Shown here: positions 11,423 to 11,593 of the stretch, one piece after another | Layout: the number at the start of each line of letters is the position of its first letter | How positions within the stretch are numbered: the stretch's first letter is position 1 | The notes under the pieces: model-generated | The model's database searches: none | Told to the model about the DNA's origin: nothing | The model's input: the letters and a program-made list of their open reading frames with translations, nothing else | Source of the DNA: JAVBKA01 sp031546715 | GTDB taxonomy: Bacteria > Bacillota > Clostridia > Oscillospirales > UBA929 | NCBI GenBank assembly: GCA_031546715.1 | Contig: JAVBKA010000078.1 | Span: 1 to 11,593, forward strand | Direction: 5' to 3' | Length of the DNA stretch: 11,593 bases | Program-made: the position numbers and the translations under genes

Positions 11423-11593
11423 AGTATCAGCTGTCAGTAATTACTAATCAAAATTATAATGTAAATCCACTGCAGGATAATAAGGAATTATCCTGTCATA
11501 TTGGTCATAGCACAAATGACAATGTATTATTTGGAGGTTAGTCCAGTAAAATACGCGTTTAACAATATTATTTATTTTTATTAGGGGGCGAGC
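11423..11593 (+). promoter_or_regulatory. Structured 5' leader, continues past the window
   Basis: At least 170 nt follow the promoter without a convincing gene. It holds the palindrome AGTAATTACT (11436-11445), a perfect hairpin CAGGATAAT-AAGGA-ATTATCCTG (11473-11495) whose loop is itself ribosome-binding-site-like, and GTCAT...ATGAC (around 11505-11521). A GGAGG at 11533-11537 has no start codon at the right distance. A second site, AGGGGGCG (11583-11590), fits a start just beyond the edge. A 20-codon frame (11522-11584) lacks its own ribosome binding site. No known riboswitch class was recognised. Confidence 0.35.

Noticed and set aside
11522..11584. A 20-codon frame in the right-end leader
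   Set aside because: No ribosome binding site upstream; kept only as a note in the leader entry.
1..11593. CRISPR array, insertion sequence or prophage genes
   Set aside because: No regularly spaced repeats, transposase, integrase or phage structural protein was seen on either strand.

Overview
The window looks like chromosomal DNA of a low-to-medium GC member of the Bacillota, most likely a clostridial (Oscillospiraceae/Ruminococcaceae-like) anaerobe. The grounds are strong GGAGG-type ribosome binding sites, sigma-A-like promoters with 17-bp spacers, GTG and TTG starts, a DUF1292 protein, a 6S RNA of the type I associate with Clostridia, zinc-ribbon membrane proteins with a Pro-rich linker, and secG beside a tRNA gene with encoded CCA. 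The organism call rests on gene types and style, not on a database search.

Layout. Positions 1-291 hold the 3' end of an unidentified gene. It is followed by a VOC/bleomycin-resistance-like gene (336-1019) with its own promoter inside the upstream reading frame. A long bidirectional terminator (1086-1138) separates this from two minus-strand ribbon-helix-helix (Arc/CopG-like) paralogues (1179-1358 and 1478-1663). A small plus-strand gene that appears frameshifted (1765-1997) diverges from them. Palindromes sit in the promoter regions of this block, which suggests a small autoregulated unit. Next come a DUF1292 gene (2094-2369), a 6S RNA (about 2440-2651) with its own promoter and terminator, and a 126-nt imperfect hairpin element (2705-2830) that encodes no protein.

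The second part starts with a galactokinase-family GHMP kinase (2920-4188). A convergent minus-strand zinc-ribbon, Pro-rich, two-helix membrane protein follows (4252-5139). Diverging from that is an acidic, Gln-rich, coiled-coil protein (5387-6322), then a membrane-anchored protein with a Ser/Pro-rich stalk and an OmpA-like C-terminal domain (6417-7073). The last three have the look of cell-envelope factors, but none has a certain function. A compound inverted-repeat element (7102-7218) and an attenuator-like hairpin (7280-7348) lie ahead of the next operon.

That operon (7418-10655) encodes an aconitase-superfamily hydratase with a variant first Fe-S ligand motif and a pair of short-form CHR (chromate-type) transporters; spacing and overlap are tight. 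secG (10746-10985) has a near-consensus promoter with a small inverted repeat in its spacer. tRNA-Ser(UGA) and two tandem hairpins follow. The window ends in a promoter plus a structured leader of about 170 nt for a gene that starts just past the right edge.

The best candidates for something undescribed are the ribbon-helix-helix/frameshifted-gene block with its palindromes, the 126-nt hairpin element, the three-way-junction-like repeat before the hydratase operon, and the hydratase plus CHR pair as a possible metabolite-linked transport unit.
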